DNA from: Acheta domesticus
Taxonomy: Eukaryota > Arthropoda > Insecta > Orthoptera > Gryllidae
Assembly: GCA_031308135.1 (NCBI GenBank)
Contig: JAHLJT010000631.1
Span: forward strand, 142,022,734 to 142,086,733
DNA: 64,000 nt
Direction: 5' to 3'
A model generated the notes under the pieces. It saw only the letters and a program-made list of their open reading frames with translations. It was not told the DNA's origin and ran no database searches. The position numbers were made by a program, and so were the translations under genes. Below, one piece after another: positions 36,760-48,221 of the stretch. Within the stretch, counting starts at the first letter, position 1, and the number at the start of each line of letters is the position of its first letter.

Positions 36760-39700
36760 GGGGACCCATGTCTGAATTTTGCAACTTTTAAACTATCAGT
36801 TCAATTATCATGAAATTTCTACTACACAACTATGCCATTGTTAAGTAGTACCATACAAAATATTTTGAAATTTGGTCCATTAGTTTTTGAGATTTTAATA
36901 TTTTTTTATATTTTTTGACATTTGTTAAAAAATGTCCCTTGCGATACAATTTTCACTTCTTGAAGTTGGTTTTTTTAAAATTAGATTATTCAAGTGTGGT
37001 TTATCAAAGTTATGCTGCTTTTTATTGTCACGTATGTGATTATGTTGCTATATTTTTTTAACTATTGATGAAATAAAAAATTCCATGCAGCAAGCTATTT
37101 TCATTTTTTAAACCAAAAATGATGATCTTCTTTTTTACCTACAACAAAAGCCAGCATAATTTAAGCTTCTTACATATTTTTACACTTGTAAACCAAATTT
37201 CAATGCAATATGATGAAAATTGTATCGCAAGGAACATTTTGTGTACAGGAAAATGCTGAAAAAAAGAAATGCGAGAAAACCATGAATAAAGTTTTCATAC
37301 TGAACATGCATACTCACTCAACTAAAACATGCCAGAACCATATGTAGGCCCTTCTGCCGTGTTTTTTCTTTCTTCTGTACTGATTTTTTTCTGTTTTTTC
37401 CTCTTCTTTTGGGATTTTGCCCCAGCTGATAATCTCTTCTTGCTATCGTTGATTCGACGGATGTCTTCCTTCTCACATATGGCAAGTGCAGGTGCTGACA
37501 AAAAATCCAAATCTTGGATGGAGTGAATGACTTTCAGTGTTGTAACAGAACCCATATTAAATTCACTCACTGCTTTCACTACAGCAAGCTCCAGTTTTTT
37601 TTAGAAACAAAAATTTCCTTAGGACATCTTGCCCAAATTGAACTATGCAGACTTTCGTTAGCATTTTGAGTTTGCCCCTTGACACATCTTTTTAAAAGAT
37701 CTTCAGATGTTAACCTCTTATACACTGGAAATATTTTAGTTATCACATCTGTTGTTAGATGTGTCTTCATTTTTGCATGTGTGTCAATACAGCCTTCAAT
37801 TTTTTGCCTATTATACCAACACCAGCTATCGATGCTTTGGGGACAGGTACTGTGCTGGGGTTTATCATCAGTTGACATGTAATGTCTCAATGTAGCATAA
37901 ATTTCCACTTTCATTCCTTGAACATTTGATACATTACAGACAATTGCCTTTCTGTAATAGCTAGTAAGTTTGTCAATAGTACTCGCTTTTAGGCTACCTT
38001 CTTTTTTCCCCCGTAATGTCACACCTTTACTCTTCCATTCCTGAACTACATTTCTCAGGGCTGTACCAAGTCTTTTGCCACATGGTTCACACACTCTTGT
38101 TTCTCAATTTCCACATCATACACTTTTTAGAATTTAAAAAAGTGTGAGTCTTAGCATCTCCGTCATCATCCATTTGTATGTAACGCAGACCCTTCTCTTT
38201 TATAGATCTGCTCCACAAAATAAATGCAGCATCTTTTTCCATGGCATTAGCACCGCCAAAATAATTTTGTTGGCACTCACCTGATTTGTTGTGGTCTGCA
38301 TACCATGTGCCAAATTCAACACTATTGGTGCCTAGAGTAGCCTTTGTTTTTTCACAAAGAGGACAATAGGTTGACATCACTTGGAAATCTAGAACAATTC
38401 CAGTTAAAACATCAATTACTATGCCAATTCCATAATGAGATGTGTGGCCTCTCTTGTGCCAAGTTTCATCATATGACACACAGATGTCAATTACATCATT
38501 TTCTTCTAAACCAGGATCTATTTTCATATGGGCAGCACGTACCCCTTCCGTTGCTAATTGAAGCACTTTATTCTTTAATATTTTTCCCTCTTCTACCAAT
38601 TTATTTACATGCTGCAAAAAGGACTTTATTCCCATAGTGTGCATGCCCATAGAAATACAATATTTTTTCATGGCACCATGCCCCTTCCCAATGTCAACAA
38701 AAGCTTTGACCATCCTTCTATTCACATCAAACGGCGGTCTTTCAGATGCTTCGTCTTCAACACGTGGGGAACTGTAGACATTGACAGATTCATTTGAACA
38801 TGCAGTACATCTTACACCAGCTTGGAAGAGAATCCTAACTTTTCTTCAATGTGAATTGCTAAGGAATTTGATTGCACATGCTGCATAATGCACTCTTCAT
38901 AAGTTCTTTCCATACATTATTATGAACTAATAAATATTCACTGTCACTGACGATGTTAGTTGAATCAGACACTGTTCTTTGAAAAACACTCAATTTTTCT
39001 TTCACTGGTTGTTAGTCTATCAGTAGACACTGATGGGCTACCAAGCACACTATCTTCTTTACTGTCTGGTTGTACATCGCCGTTTCCTAGTTTTCGAGCA
39101 ACATTTCTAGCAATTGCAGCTTTAGTCTTTTTAGAAGGCCGTTTCTTCGAAATTCTGCTCGAACTTCGTGGAGATTTTTGTCTCTCCATTATCACAATTC
39201 ACTACCTAATTTGTAAGTGACGCGATGTTGTGATGTAACACGTATAATAAGGATATAATATATCCAAACTAATCAGACTACAACAGGAAAGAACCTTTCA
39301 ATCATAAAGCACTGCCACAAAACAGAAAACTTCGCTCTTCGCAATACCAGGCACACGCACGTGGAACACACAAACAAACAGGCATGGTTCAGGCACTATC
39401 CGATTCAATATAGCATTTACTAACAACAAATAATATACGCTTATCATTGTATAATATAAAAATACTTATCGTTATATTCAATAGAAGACTTTTCAGAACG
39501 ACTGACATTGACATTTATACCAATACCTTCATAATTATCTTATTTTAGTATCTGATTTGACTTCTAAGTATAACAGTTGACGACAATAAAGCACAAAGCT
39601 TTCAGTGCTTCTAACAAGGCGGCACTTTTAAAATTAGAAGACAAATTGGCGTAGAAAACATGAATTGTGTGAAGCATCCCATGATCGGTGCCGAATAGGG

Positions 39701-39884
39701 CGTGTCGGGGCGAGGTATTTAAACGCCGGGCTATTTAAAAATGGCTCCTGTGACGTCATCGCATTTTAAATATGGCAAAAAATATATATTTTTGTAAAGC
39801 GGAAGGAATGTAGATTTTTTTAAAACAAAAATTCAAAAATCGACATTTTCTTCAATTTTCACCAAAACCTCAGTCATGGGTCCC
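36760..39884 (-). mobile_element. Mutator-like DNA transposon inserted in the LINE
   Basis: The ends are inverted: GGGGACCCATGTCTGA at 36760 and, on the other strand from 39884, GGGGACCCATGACTGA. The element is 3,125 bp and carries a broken transposase on the minus strand. A subterminal inverted repeat (TTGCGATACAATTTTCA near 36952 and its complement near 37214) lies in the 3' part. No 8-9 bp target duplication is visible, yet the LINE reading frame is kept across the two junctions. Confidence 0.75.
37322..39187 (-). pseudogene. Mutator-like transposase (PF20700-type), frameshifted
   Basis: This is a transposase remnant, read on the minus strand from ATG at 39187 (MERQKSPRSSSR, a basic Ser/Arg/Lys N-terminus) to a stop near 37322. 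Recognisable blocks are VSYDETWHKRGHTSHYGIG (first catalytic Asp region), NYFGGANAMEKDAA, LRYIQMDDDGDAKTH (second acidic block), KRLGTALRNVVQEW, DKLTSYYRKAI, DSWCWYNRQK and GQTQNANESLHSSIWARCPK. This order is characteristic of the Mutator-like transposase domain in invertebrate elements. The C-terminus is Lys-rich. At least four small frameshifts (near 38860, 38125, 38085 and 37600, plus one near 38830) break the frame. The element is dead but young enough for the blocks to remain readable. Confidence 0.8.
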
Positions 39885-40154
39885 CTTAACATTTTTTGTG
39901 TCTCACATTTCATGTTAAGTAGCATCAGAAGTTCAGTGTCTCTGTCATTCTGCGTGTGTTGAATACCATCTTGCTACACTTACAATGCCTCTGTTTCCCA
40001 TTCTTCGGTCAGATTCCAGGGCCTGTCTCATTAGTGGGTCATCTTGGTTGCTGACTACATAATTTCCCATACCGACTAATGGGTTGTGCCAGGAGGCTTC
40101 AATTTGCCTGAGGCCTCTTCTTCCTTCCTTACGTGACACATACAGTCTATGTAC

Positions 40155-40690
40155 CCTCGTGGAAACATAAAATTTCGCGTCGAAAATTCCTTGGCCCGAG
40201 GTCTTGATGTCGATGGGCATCCCTGACCGCCGACAACGAGATCTACCGGTGGGTTTGAAAACTACGTTCTCTAGACCGAACTATGAAGATAAAATTTATT
40301 TGATTAGTGAGCATATAAAATATTTTAACGTTCATTGAGAGCTAACGGTAGTAATACAAAGGTAAAAGGCTTCCATGATTAATAACCATGAAGCTAAATT
40401 GACAATTTTTGTATATGTAATCTTGCATTCAAGTTTCGTTAATTTAAAATGTGTTGTTATAAGAAGAGTAATGGAGCAGCAAATAGACAGCTCAGTGCCA
40501 AAGTGTTGTTCCAGAATTGGAGAAGTGGTCGGTACGATTCCGCGTCTAAGAAGATATTTTATCCATTCTGGATTGCCACAAGATCGTCTAAATTACAACA
40601 TTCTACATTTTTCTTGACAATGTTATGCATAGATCAGTCTTCGCTTTCACGAAGAAGCCGAAAATATGAATTCTGAAGAAATTAGAAAAT
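40155..40690 (+). repeat. Left inverted-repeat arm with tRNA-like module
   Basis: It is inverted relative to 43655-44189. Shared blocks are TTGAAAACTACGTTCTCTAG, AATCAAATAAATTT-like sequence, GTTGTTATAAGA, GTGTTGTTCCAGAA and ACAACATTCTACATTT. Positions 40470-40550 hold a decayed tRNA-like sequence (CAGCTCAGTGCC, then GGTACGATTCC). Confidence 0.75.
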
Positions 40691-42274
40691 TGATTGCTTG
40701 CAATTGAAATGAAAAATATTCGTAATATAGTGTGAATATAACAATAATAGTTTTTAACCCTATTTTAACCCATATTTTTGTATAACGATTCAGCTCGTAT
40801 GACAGAGTTTGGACCGTCCATGGCTTTTTGGAGATTTTTAAAAAAGAGTTCAGCCAGCACAAGCAGGACCAAAAACCCCAAAGCATTAAAAATTGTTTCT
40901 GTTTAAAACTAAACAGAAAAATTCCTCAAATGACGTGAACAATCAACATACGTAAAAATTAAATATTAACACTTAACCCGCCGATACTTGCAATGTTAGA
41001 ACAATTCAGCATTTATTTCAATAGCATTGACACTAAATGCATCTGGAGATTGCTTTCGGGTTTTAAAGATTTTTCTTACTCTAAACAACATAAAAACAAA
41101 ATAATACCTTGGGAAGGGATTCGCTTAACAAGAAAGAATTCTAGCAACTCGAATATGAATTAATTTCCAAGATCTAGCACCCGTCACCCAATCGTCGTTT
41201 TTGAGGGAAGAATATACTCAGAATATTGAAGTAAACAATTTCTAAATCCCCCTATATTTAATTCCGTTTTTAACTCCTTTTTAACTCCCCTATATTTAAT
41301 TTTTAATTCCGTATTTAAACGACACGCCACATATCAGCATTATTTATAAATGTCTAAATATCTCGGATGATTTTTCAAACATTTACCAAAGTGTGGCACA
41401 ATAAGCAATCTCATGTATCGTCTCCTGTATTATTTCAGTAGTATATCTTTGAGTTCCGGCTCTCACACGCAACCAATCTTTAATAATGAGGGCTCTAAAC
41501 AAAGAGAATTTCACGGAGACTTGACGAATTCCATTTTGACTTTAAAAATTTAGATGATTTCTTTAAAAAACACGCATCGAAATATTCATGTAAAATGCAA
41601 CCCGCATTACATGCCAACTTATATCGGCAAATAACTCATAAACAAAGCGTTTTAGAGTCTTAAAAAGTACAATTTTGAGGACAAAGGCCTCAAAGAAACA
41701 TTTTTCACACCATAATCTACAAGATAAGACATTTTACGATCCATTCAAGTAATTTCGGTTTCACGATTTAATACTATCAAGGCCACCTCAATATTTCACT
41801 CCTTCCTGCTGGTAGCAATTTTTATGGCGACACGCTTAGAAGGCTTAGATTCGACAATCTTTATTTACGCTTTCTGTTAACACCGTAGTTTGTGCAGTCT
41901 GACGAGGTTTATTTGCATAATCATTAATTCAAGATTTGCTTTCCAGCAACAACTAGAAGTACTATTATTGTTGCTTGATACCTATACCTATGAAATTGTT
42001 TCTTATGCGTGAATTGAAACTATTCACTTAACGTTTTTCATGGTCTATAAGTGCTGTGTACTTAATTGTGAAAGGATGTGGGTGTTCAGTGAAGAGTGAA
42101 GACTGCGTTTGTGTTTTACCTGTACCAATATTTTCGTTTTCATTCGATGAAATTTTCAAGTCAACGGGTTCAGACACGTAGCTTTCTCAAAAGTAAAAAG
42201 CTAATATTTTTGTGTCTATCACGAAAAGCTAAAACATAACTGACAAAGAATATTGAATAATTAATTCAAATGTC

Positions 42275-42960
42275 TTGAAGTAAGGGTTGGGAATAGTTCC
42301 AAGCAAATTCTCCAAGATATTGAATAAATATTTATTGAAAATTTCTTTTACTCATTAATTGCATTGTTTTTATTTTTATTTGTAATTGTGTTAGTACATT
42401 GCAAGTTACCTTTATAGATTTTAAACAAATAAACACGTTTCGTTAACTACTTTCCCTCTTAGAATGAAAATAGAAGGATAGGGATGAGTGTGGGGTCTAA
42501 CATGCGCGAGTTCCCGCACGGGTACGCAGAGGTAGTGGGGGAAAACTTGTGCTATGGCACAACACAAAGAACACACTTTTTAAAGTAGCTAAAGTAAAAT
42601 AGCTTGAAATAAATGGGAAAAAATCATAACGCGAGAGTAAAAACCTTTCTATTATTTGACTATCAAGGAAAGCGCAAAGCTAACTCTCGAGGAAGATTGA
42701 AAAAATTCTTCAAATGTTGTTTTTAAAGAAGTATGAATTGTTCCAAGAACATCTCTCTATAATTTTGAATAAACTTTAATTGAAAATTTGTTTCAAACAT
42801 CAATTGCATTGTTATTTTGTTTGATATTCTGTAAGTACATTAGTAGTTCCTCTCCTTTATGGAACGGATAGACAAATGGATAGGGAAAGGGTGGGATTTA
42901 ACATGCGAGAGTTCTCGCACGGGCACGCTAGTTGTAACATAACAGTATTCGTTTGGCTCA
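42275..42960. repeat. Two direct repeats of about 0.28 kb inside the 4-kb element
   Basis: The copies at about 42275-42560 and 42680-42960 share GTTCCAAG, ATTGAATAAA, TCAATTGCATTGTT-like sequence, GTAAGTACATT/GTTAGTACATT, ATAGGGA, and the end block TAACATGCG.GAGTT, then CGCACGGG.ACGC. They are separated by about 120 bases. Confidence 0.6.
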
Positions 42961-43654
42961 GTGATAGAAAGCTTTCTTCCGGCACCTTAGGCAGCAGGAT
43001 CGGGTCCGGTGAAAGACTCTTCGCTTATTCGTGATTTTTTTTTTGTCAAATTAACTTATTGCAGTACGCATTTCTTAGCGTAATTAAATTTTTATTTTTA
43101 TTTTAAATCATAGTAGTCCTGAAGAGATTTATCTTTCTACGAAATATATTTTGTATTTTTCTATTTTCTATATATTTATTTTATTCTAGGGAACATAGAA
43201 AACACATGACTAATAAAGAAACCAAAAACGCCACCTCCGAGACAAATAGCTTGGTTTTTTCTCTCCCACTAATGCGATAACTCGCTCTCGTTTGCATGGT
43301 GAGCGTAGTCGAAAAGTGAATGGGTTGTAGTTCCGTTTGCTTGACTGTGAGTGAAAATATTGATTTTTCTTTCATTACCGAAAGGCAACGCTGTATGCTT
43401 ACCTCATTTTGACCTCAGAACTACCAAGGGACAGTTGAAATTCTGAGGCCTGATTCTTAGAAAGGAAGAAAACGATAATGTCTCTCAGCAAAAGAGATGA
43501 GTTGATTCAACTCTCTTCTGAACTATAAAATTGTAACAAGCAGAAAGACATCCCTAGCATAGTTGCATAATAATAATAGAAGCAGTCGTATTTTACGTTA
43601 ATTTTTTATACAAATCGTTTTACTGAATCGAATTTACATAATCGTCAAATATAC

Positions 43655-44189
43655 AATTTCTTGAGAATTCAAATATTCTCCTTGTTTGCGAATGCAAATT
43701 TTGGGTCTTTTATGCAGAACATTGGCAAGACAAATGTAGAATGTTGTAATTTAGACGATCTTTGTGGCAATGTAGAATGAATAAAAATATCTACCGACCG
43801 GGAATCGAACCTGCTACTTCTCCAGTTCTGGAACAACACTTGGTGCTGAGCTATGCATTCGCTACTCTCGTGCCATTCTTATAACAACGCATTTTGAATT
43901 AATGAAACTTGAAAAATGTGAGATTATGTATACAAAAATTAATGTCAATTTAATTTCATGGGTAGGAATCACGGAAGTCTTTTACCTCTGTACTACTACC
44001 GTGTGCTCTCAATGGCCATTAAAATATTTTATAAGCTCTCTAATCAAATAAATTTAATCTTCATAGTTCAGTCTAGAGAACGTAGTTTTCAAATCCGACG
44101 ATAGATATCGCTGTTAGCGGTCAGGGATATCCATCGCTCTCAAGCCCGCGGACCAAGCCATTTTCTAAGCGAAATTTTGTTTCCACGGG
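43655..44189 (-). repeat. Right inverted-repeat arm with tRNA-like module
   Basis: This is the better-preserved arm. On the minus strand, 43874-43791 reads as a tRNA-like sequence with ATAGCTCAGCACC (A-box-like) and a perfect B box GGTTCGATTCCC. The anticodon arm is collapsed, so it is not a functional tRNA. Confidence 0.7.
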
Positions 44190-44654
44190 TGTACATCAGC
44201 TCGAGGGTAAGCGACATGATGCATTGTCAGCAGTTTTCTAGTTTTTCGATCCATGATTCGAATTTCTTGCTCAGTCCAGTCCACCAGACTGAAACTGTAT
44301 TCGGGTACAGGCATCGGCAAACTACTTATTGCCGATATTTTATTCCTGGAGTTCAGAGCGGACTGCAGGACAAGTCATTTGAGATGGTCTCACATTCTTC
44401 AATGCGAAGATATTTGTAAGCTTTACTGGCTCAAGATCTTGAATCACAGTGTGCATATCAACTTCAATGTTCTCTGACGTTGTCATTTTGCCTCTACTTA
44501 AGTTGATTTTTGCACACGTGCCAAGACGAAATTTCATTCAGAATTCATTGCTGAAATCACTCATGACAGACAGCATTTGGGAGAGAATCATTCTTAGTAT
44601 CATTTGTATTGGAAGAGATGCTTCATTCTTAGCAAACACTTTAAGATCATCTAT
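44190..44654 (-). pseudogene. LINE reverse-transcriptase fragment, copy 1
   Basis: It begins at the reverse transcriptase catalytic box (IDDLKVFAKNE, the position of YxDD) and continues CAKINLSRGKMTTSENIEVD, VIQDLEPVKL, NKISAISSLPMPVPEYSFS and LVDWTEQEIRIMDRKTRKLL. It has at least one frameshift. The block order identifies the R4/Dong-type lineage. The 5' junction is in a TTC/ATT microsatellite (44655-44682). Confidence 0.75.
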
Positions 44655-46284
44655 TCTTCTTCTTCTTCTTATTATTATTATTGACAATTTGACATTGTTA
44701 TTGTATTACATCCCAAATTGTTGGCAAAGTATTACAGAGGAACTCACAGTCACTAGGTTTTTCCCTGGGAAAGACCACTTGGAATGGGTTTTGAATGTGA
44801 CATATTTCTAATATTTTTAAGTGTACTTAACACTTAAGCTTAACAAAATTTTGTTTATTAATGGCGAGTCTTTATCCTCTGAGCTTGCTCGTCCGTCTGA
44901 TCATGTTAAATATAAAGACATAGGGGCGGAACTTTACTTTTGTTTCTGGGAATAAAAGTAAGTAACAACCTATTTATTAGCACAATTCCTAAGCTTCCTA
45001 GCTACTCTAGTGTGGACAAACGGATTTGAGATATTAGCAATTAGGTGTGAAAGATGGAGGAATGATGGAATGAGAGACAGGGGAAACAGACGACAGAAGA
45101 CACTTTAAAATCTCCGATTTCACGCGACACAGATCACAATCTGATCAAATGTTTGATATTTTCAGAATCTTTTTAGCTTCATGATTCTCTATGGAAACAA
45201 ACGGACAACGGAAAAAGTGAAAAGCAAAACGAAAGCTTTTTTGACTTTCCCGTATACGTACGCATACAGGGAGTGATATACGTAGTATAGGCAAAGTTAT
45301 GTATTGCCGATTTTCACGGTTTCACGGTCTGAATTTTCGAAAATTGCAATAGTTTGAATTTTATTCGGCGTCTTCCTCCAACTACAAAATTGCCGATACA
45401 GATTTTTCCTTCAAATAAAATTTGTTCGTCATAGTGAGTTTTTTTCTTAAGGTCATGTACGTTTTTTTGAAAATTTTAGTAGTTTTTCGCGCAATATTGA
45501 GTGTAATTTGTACAATTTAAAGAAACACAAAAACAAGATTTTCTCAAAAACGGCTCCAAATTTTTTCTTTAAACTTTGGTATGGATAGTGCTAAATGTAC
45601 CCTGTGAGATGAAAAACTCCATATTGCTGTATTCTTTTGTTTTGTTTTTAAATTGCGAAAATGTAATTTTTTTGACTTCTCTCTCACGTTGGTAATATTT
45701 ACATTAGTGGCTATTTGTATACGTTATTATATTTACAAGTTTAAGTGCTTTAAATAATGTCAAGTAATGTTTCTCGAAAACTCAACAGTTTTCTGTGAAA
45801 ACCAGCTCAATTTCCGCATTTTCAGAAACGCTCAAACTCCATTTTCGAAGTTTTGGAGCGGATAGTGCTGATTGCATTCTTTACCATGAAATAAAGTTCA
45901 TTTTGGTCTATTTTTTTTTAAATTACACGAATGTTTTTTTTAAAGACCTCTCACATATTTAATATACACATTACCAGCAATTTGTAAACACTACTGTATT
46001 TGTGAGTTAATGTGTTTTAAATGACTTCAAATGAAATTTTTTGAAAAATCAAAAATTTTCTGTGAAAATGAGCTACAAATTTCGCATTTTTAGTAGCGCT
46101 TAAACGCCATTTTCTTAGAAATGGCTACAAATTTTTAAAGGAAAATTGGTACGTGGTTTTTGTGTTCTTTAATATTCTAAAATTAATATTTCCGTTTTGT
46201 CATTAGGAAACCAAAAACTTAAGGAAATGTCGAAAAAATGTAATTTGGGCGGAGATAGATGGCACAGATTTATAAATTATTATA

Positions 46285-47292
46285 AAATAGAAGGTGTACA
46301 ATGTTGCTTCCGCCGTTTGTCGATAGGTGGCGACAAAGATAAGTAGCGGTCGAAAGAAACAGTTTGCAGACGTCAGGCAGTTAGCTTGGACCTCGATCAA
46401 CAGAACCCCATTCAAAGGTTAGTCGATTTGTGTCTGGATCATAAAGTTGTTCTTGATTGAAAAATGTCAGTTTACGAGCCAAATTCTCATTTAAGGGAGG
46501 AGTTACTGTTTTGTTTCAATATGAAGAAAATTGCGTTTGAGTCTCATCGAATGCTCTCAAGTACGTATGGTGAGGACGCTATTAATGAAAGAACGTGTCT
46601 TGAGTGGTTTCAATGCTTCAAGAATGGTGGTTTTAACGTCGCAGACCGGCATAGTGGTGGAAGAGGGAAAGTTTTCGAAGATGCAGAATTGGAGACATTG
46701 CTGAGTGAAGACTCGCGTCAAACTCCAGAAGAATTGTCACGATCTGTGGGAGTGACACAGTAAGCCATTTGAAAATGTCTCAAGACCATGGCACGAAAAC
46801 CGGGGACGAAAAATTGATTCATTACGATAAAAATTTACCCTAAACGCAAAAAATCATGGGGATATCCCGGCCATGCATCCATGTCGACGGCCAAAACGAA
46901 TATTCAAAACTCCAAGATCATGCTCTGCATTTGGTGGGACCAGCTCGGAGTCGTTTACTATGAGGTAATAAAACCAAGTGAAACAATCACAGGTGCTCGT
47001 TATCGAACGCAATTAATGCGTCTGAGCAGAGCATTAAACGACAAACGGCCGCAGTACAGCGAGAAGCACAATAAAGTGATTTTGCAGCACGACAACGCTC
47101 GACCCCTCGTTGCAAAGGAGGTCACAACGTACTTGGAATTGTTAAAATGGGAAGTCCTACCCCCACCCCCTATCACCTATTTCCATAAATGGCGCATGGC
47201 CTGGATGACCAACACTTCGATCTCATGAAGAAGTCACAAATTGGATCGATTCGTGGATCGCTTCAAAAGATGAACAATTTGTTCGTACACTG
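46285..47292 (+). mobile_element. Mariner element, 3'-truncated, nested in FB1
   Basis: The 5' non-coding leader (ACAATGTTGCTTCCGCCGTT, then GGTGGCGACAAAG) leads to a transposase start at 46464. At about 47292 the coding sequence stops and FB-family sequence begins, so the last codons and the 3' inverted repeat are missing. Exact element ends were not found. Confidence 0.7.
46464..47292 (+). pseudogene. Mariner transposase, deleted and frameshifted
   Basis: This is a Tc1/mariner-superfamily transposase remnant. The N-terminal helix-turn-helix region is clear: HLREELLFCFNMKKIAFESH, GEDAINERTCLEWFQCFKNG, SGGRGKVFEDAELETLLSED, and QTPEELSRSVGVTQ before a premature stop at 46761. A deletion then joins AISKCLKTMA almost directly to PKRKKSWGYPGHA, removing the region with the first catalytic Asp (GDExW block). 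The block VILQHDNARP keeps the second Asp. The third catalytic region (SPD.APSDYHLF) is shortened to PPPPYHLF, so that Asp is gone too. The end, WIDSWIASKDEQFVRTL, is cut at 47292. It is clearly inactive. Confidence 0.85.
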
Positions 47293-48221
47293 CTCGAAAA
47301 ATTTGGAAAAATTCAACACGATTTTATTTCAAGGTCTGTTTAATGAGCAAATTCCATTAAGAAAAACAATTGCATCTTCCTAATAATTGTAGTTGTAGGG
47401 AGAGGACGAGCATTTTTTAGTATTTAAAATTTTTGCAAAATCAGGCATTTCAACGAACATGAAATCTGCATCTTAAACTTTTTTATGCTATCTAATGTCG
47501 CAATGTAATAAAAAAGTGTGGGATTTTTAAGAAAAAATTGCTAAAGTAAAAACATTGTCTATGTGTAACACAAAATTTCGCAAAAAATACTCATTTGAAA
47601 AATTGAACAATACCTTATTTGAAGATTTGTGCATACAATTCATTGAGAAAAACATTATATCTTCATAATTGTAGTTGTAGGAAGACGCCGAAACAATTTT
47701 GAATTTTTTCAATTTTCGAAGTATCAGAGTTTTCAACCAACATGAGACCTTATCATAAAAGTCCTTCAGACTATTCAACAACAAAATTTAATTAAAGTTG
47801 TTGGCGTCTTTTTTAAAAATTTCGAAAATGTCCCTGGGGCTTCATGTAAAGTACCCTCCAATATTAAAAATCGGTTTCAAATTCCATGGGCCTCGAAATC
47901 AGCCTGATCGATCGAGGAATATCAATTTTTGAGAGAATCGTTTGAACGATATAGTCGGTAACGTTGTTCACATACGGACAGACGGACGATCGGACAGATG
48001 TTTTCCTTCAATCGATTTTTCGATATGAAGGAGCCATAAAACGTATATTCTAGTTACACCACGTGTTAGAGAATTTTTTTTCTAAATTTAGCAACTGGAT
48101 TTATCCAGTTTCTCGTTACTAGGGCCCCCCGCCAATACGCCTATTTTTTCCGCGTAGCATTACATAACTTTCCTATATTACGTATATACTCCGTATATAC
48201 TTACGTATACGACAAAGTAGA

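Larger units (their letters stand above)
40155..44189. mobile_element. 4.0-kb long-terminal-inverted-repeat element inserted in the LINE
   Basis: It is flanked by the 5-base target duplication TGTAC (40150-40154 and 44190-44194). Its ends are inverted copies beginning CC(T)CGTGGAAACA. The arms are about 0.5 kb (about 40155-40690 and 43655-44189) and about 80% alike by eye. When the element and one TGTAC are skipped, the LINE frame reads straight through (ADVH then RLYVSRKEG), which proves the insertion boundaries. The 3-kb interior is AT-rich with no recognisable transposase and two ~0.28-kb direct repeats. The superfamily is unassigned; a fold-back-like non-autonomous element is the best description. 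Confidence 0.8.
35850..44654 (-). mobile_element. R4/Dong-like LINE copy 1, 5'-truncated and split by two insertions
   Basis: This minus-strand non-LTR retrotransposon is kept in three pieces: 44654-44190, 40154-39885 and 36759-about 35850. It starts within the reverse transcriptase at IDDLKVFAKNE. Family blocks follow in order: CAKINLSRGK, IQDLEP, YSFSLVDWTEQEIR, DRKTRKLLTMH (piece 1); RLYVSRKEGRRGLRQIE (piece 2); KTLHGQYLKRMYR, a CRIC...H zinc knuckle with its last Cys changed to Tyr, and the endonuclease block NKPDIVIRDL...VVAVPCDQNV...KYKSLEIEI (piece 3). The assignment to R4/Dong rests on this order and the restriction-like endonuclease. The 5' junction abuts (TTC)n/(ATT)n; the 3' end abuts (ATT)n. 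Several frameshifts make it inactive. Confidence 0.75.
45243..48221. mobile_element. Fold-back element FB1, split by a mariner
   Basis: The left arm (45243-46260, plus orientation) and right arm (47293-48221, minus orientation) are inverted versions of one family. The left end is GACTTTCCCGTATACGTACG; the right end, read inward on the minus strand, is CTACTTTGTCGTATACGTAA. Both then continue to AAAGTTATGTA. The arms contain TTTTCGAAAATTG, CGGCGTCTTCCT.CAACTAC and CAAAAACGGCTCCAAATTTT. A CAGACGGACGATCGGACAG core lies in the right arm (about 47975). No protein of its own is encoded. Confidence 0.65.
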
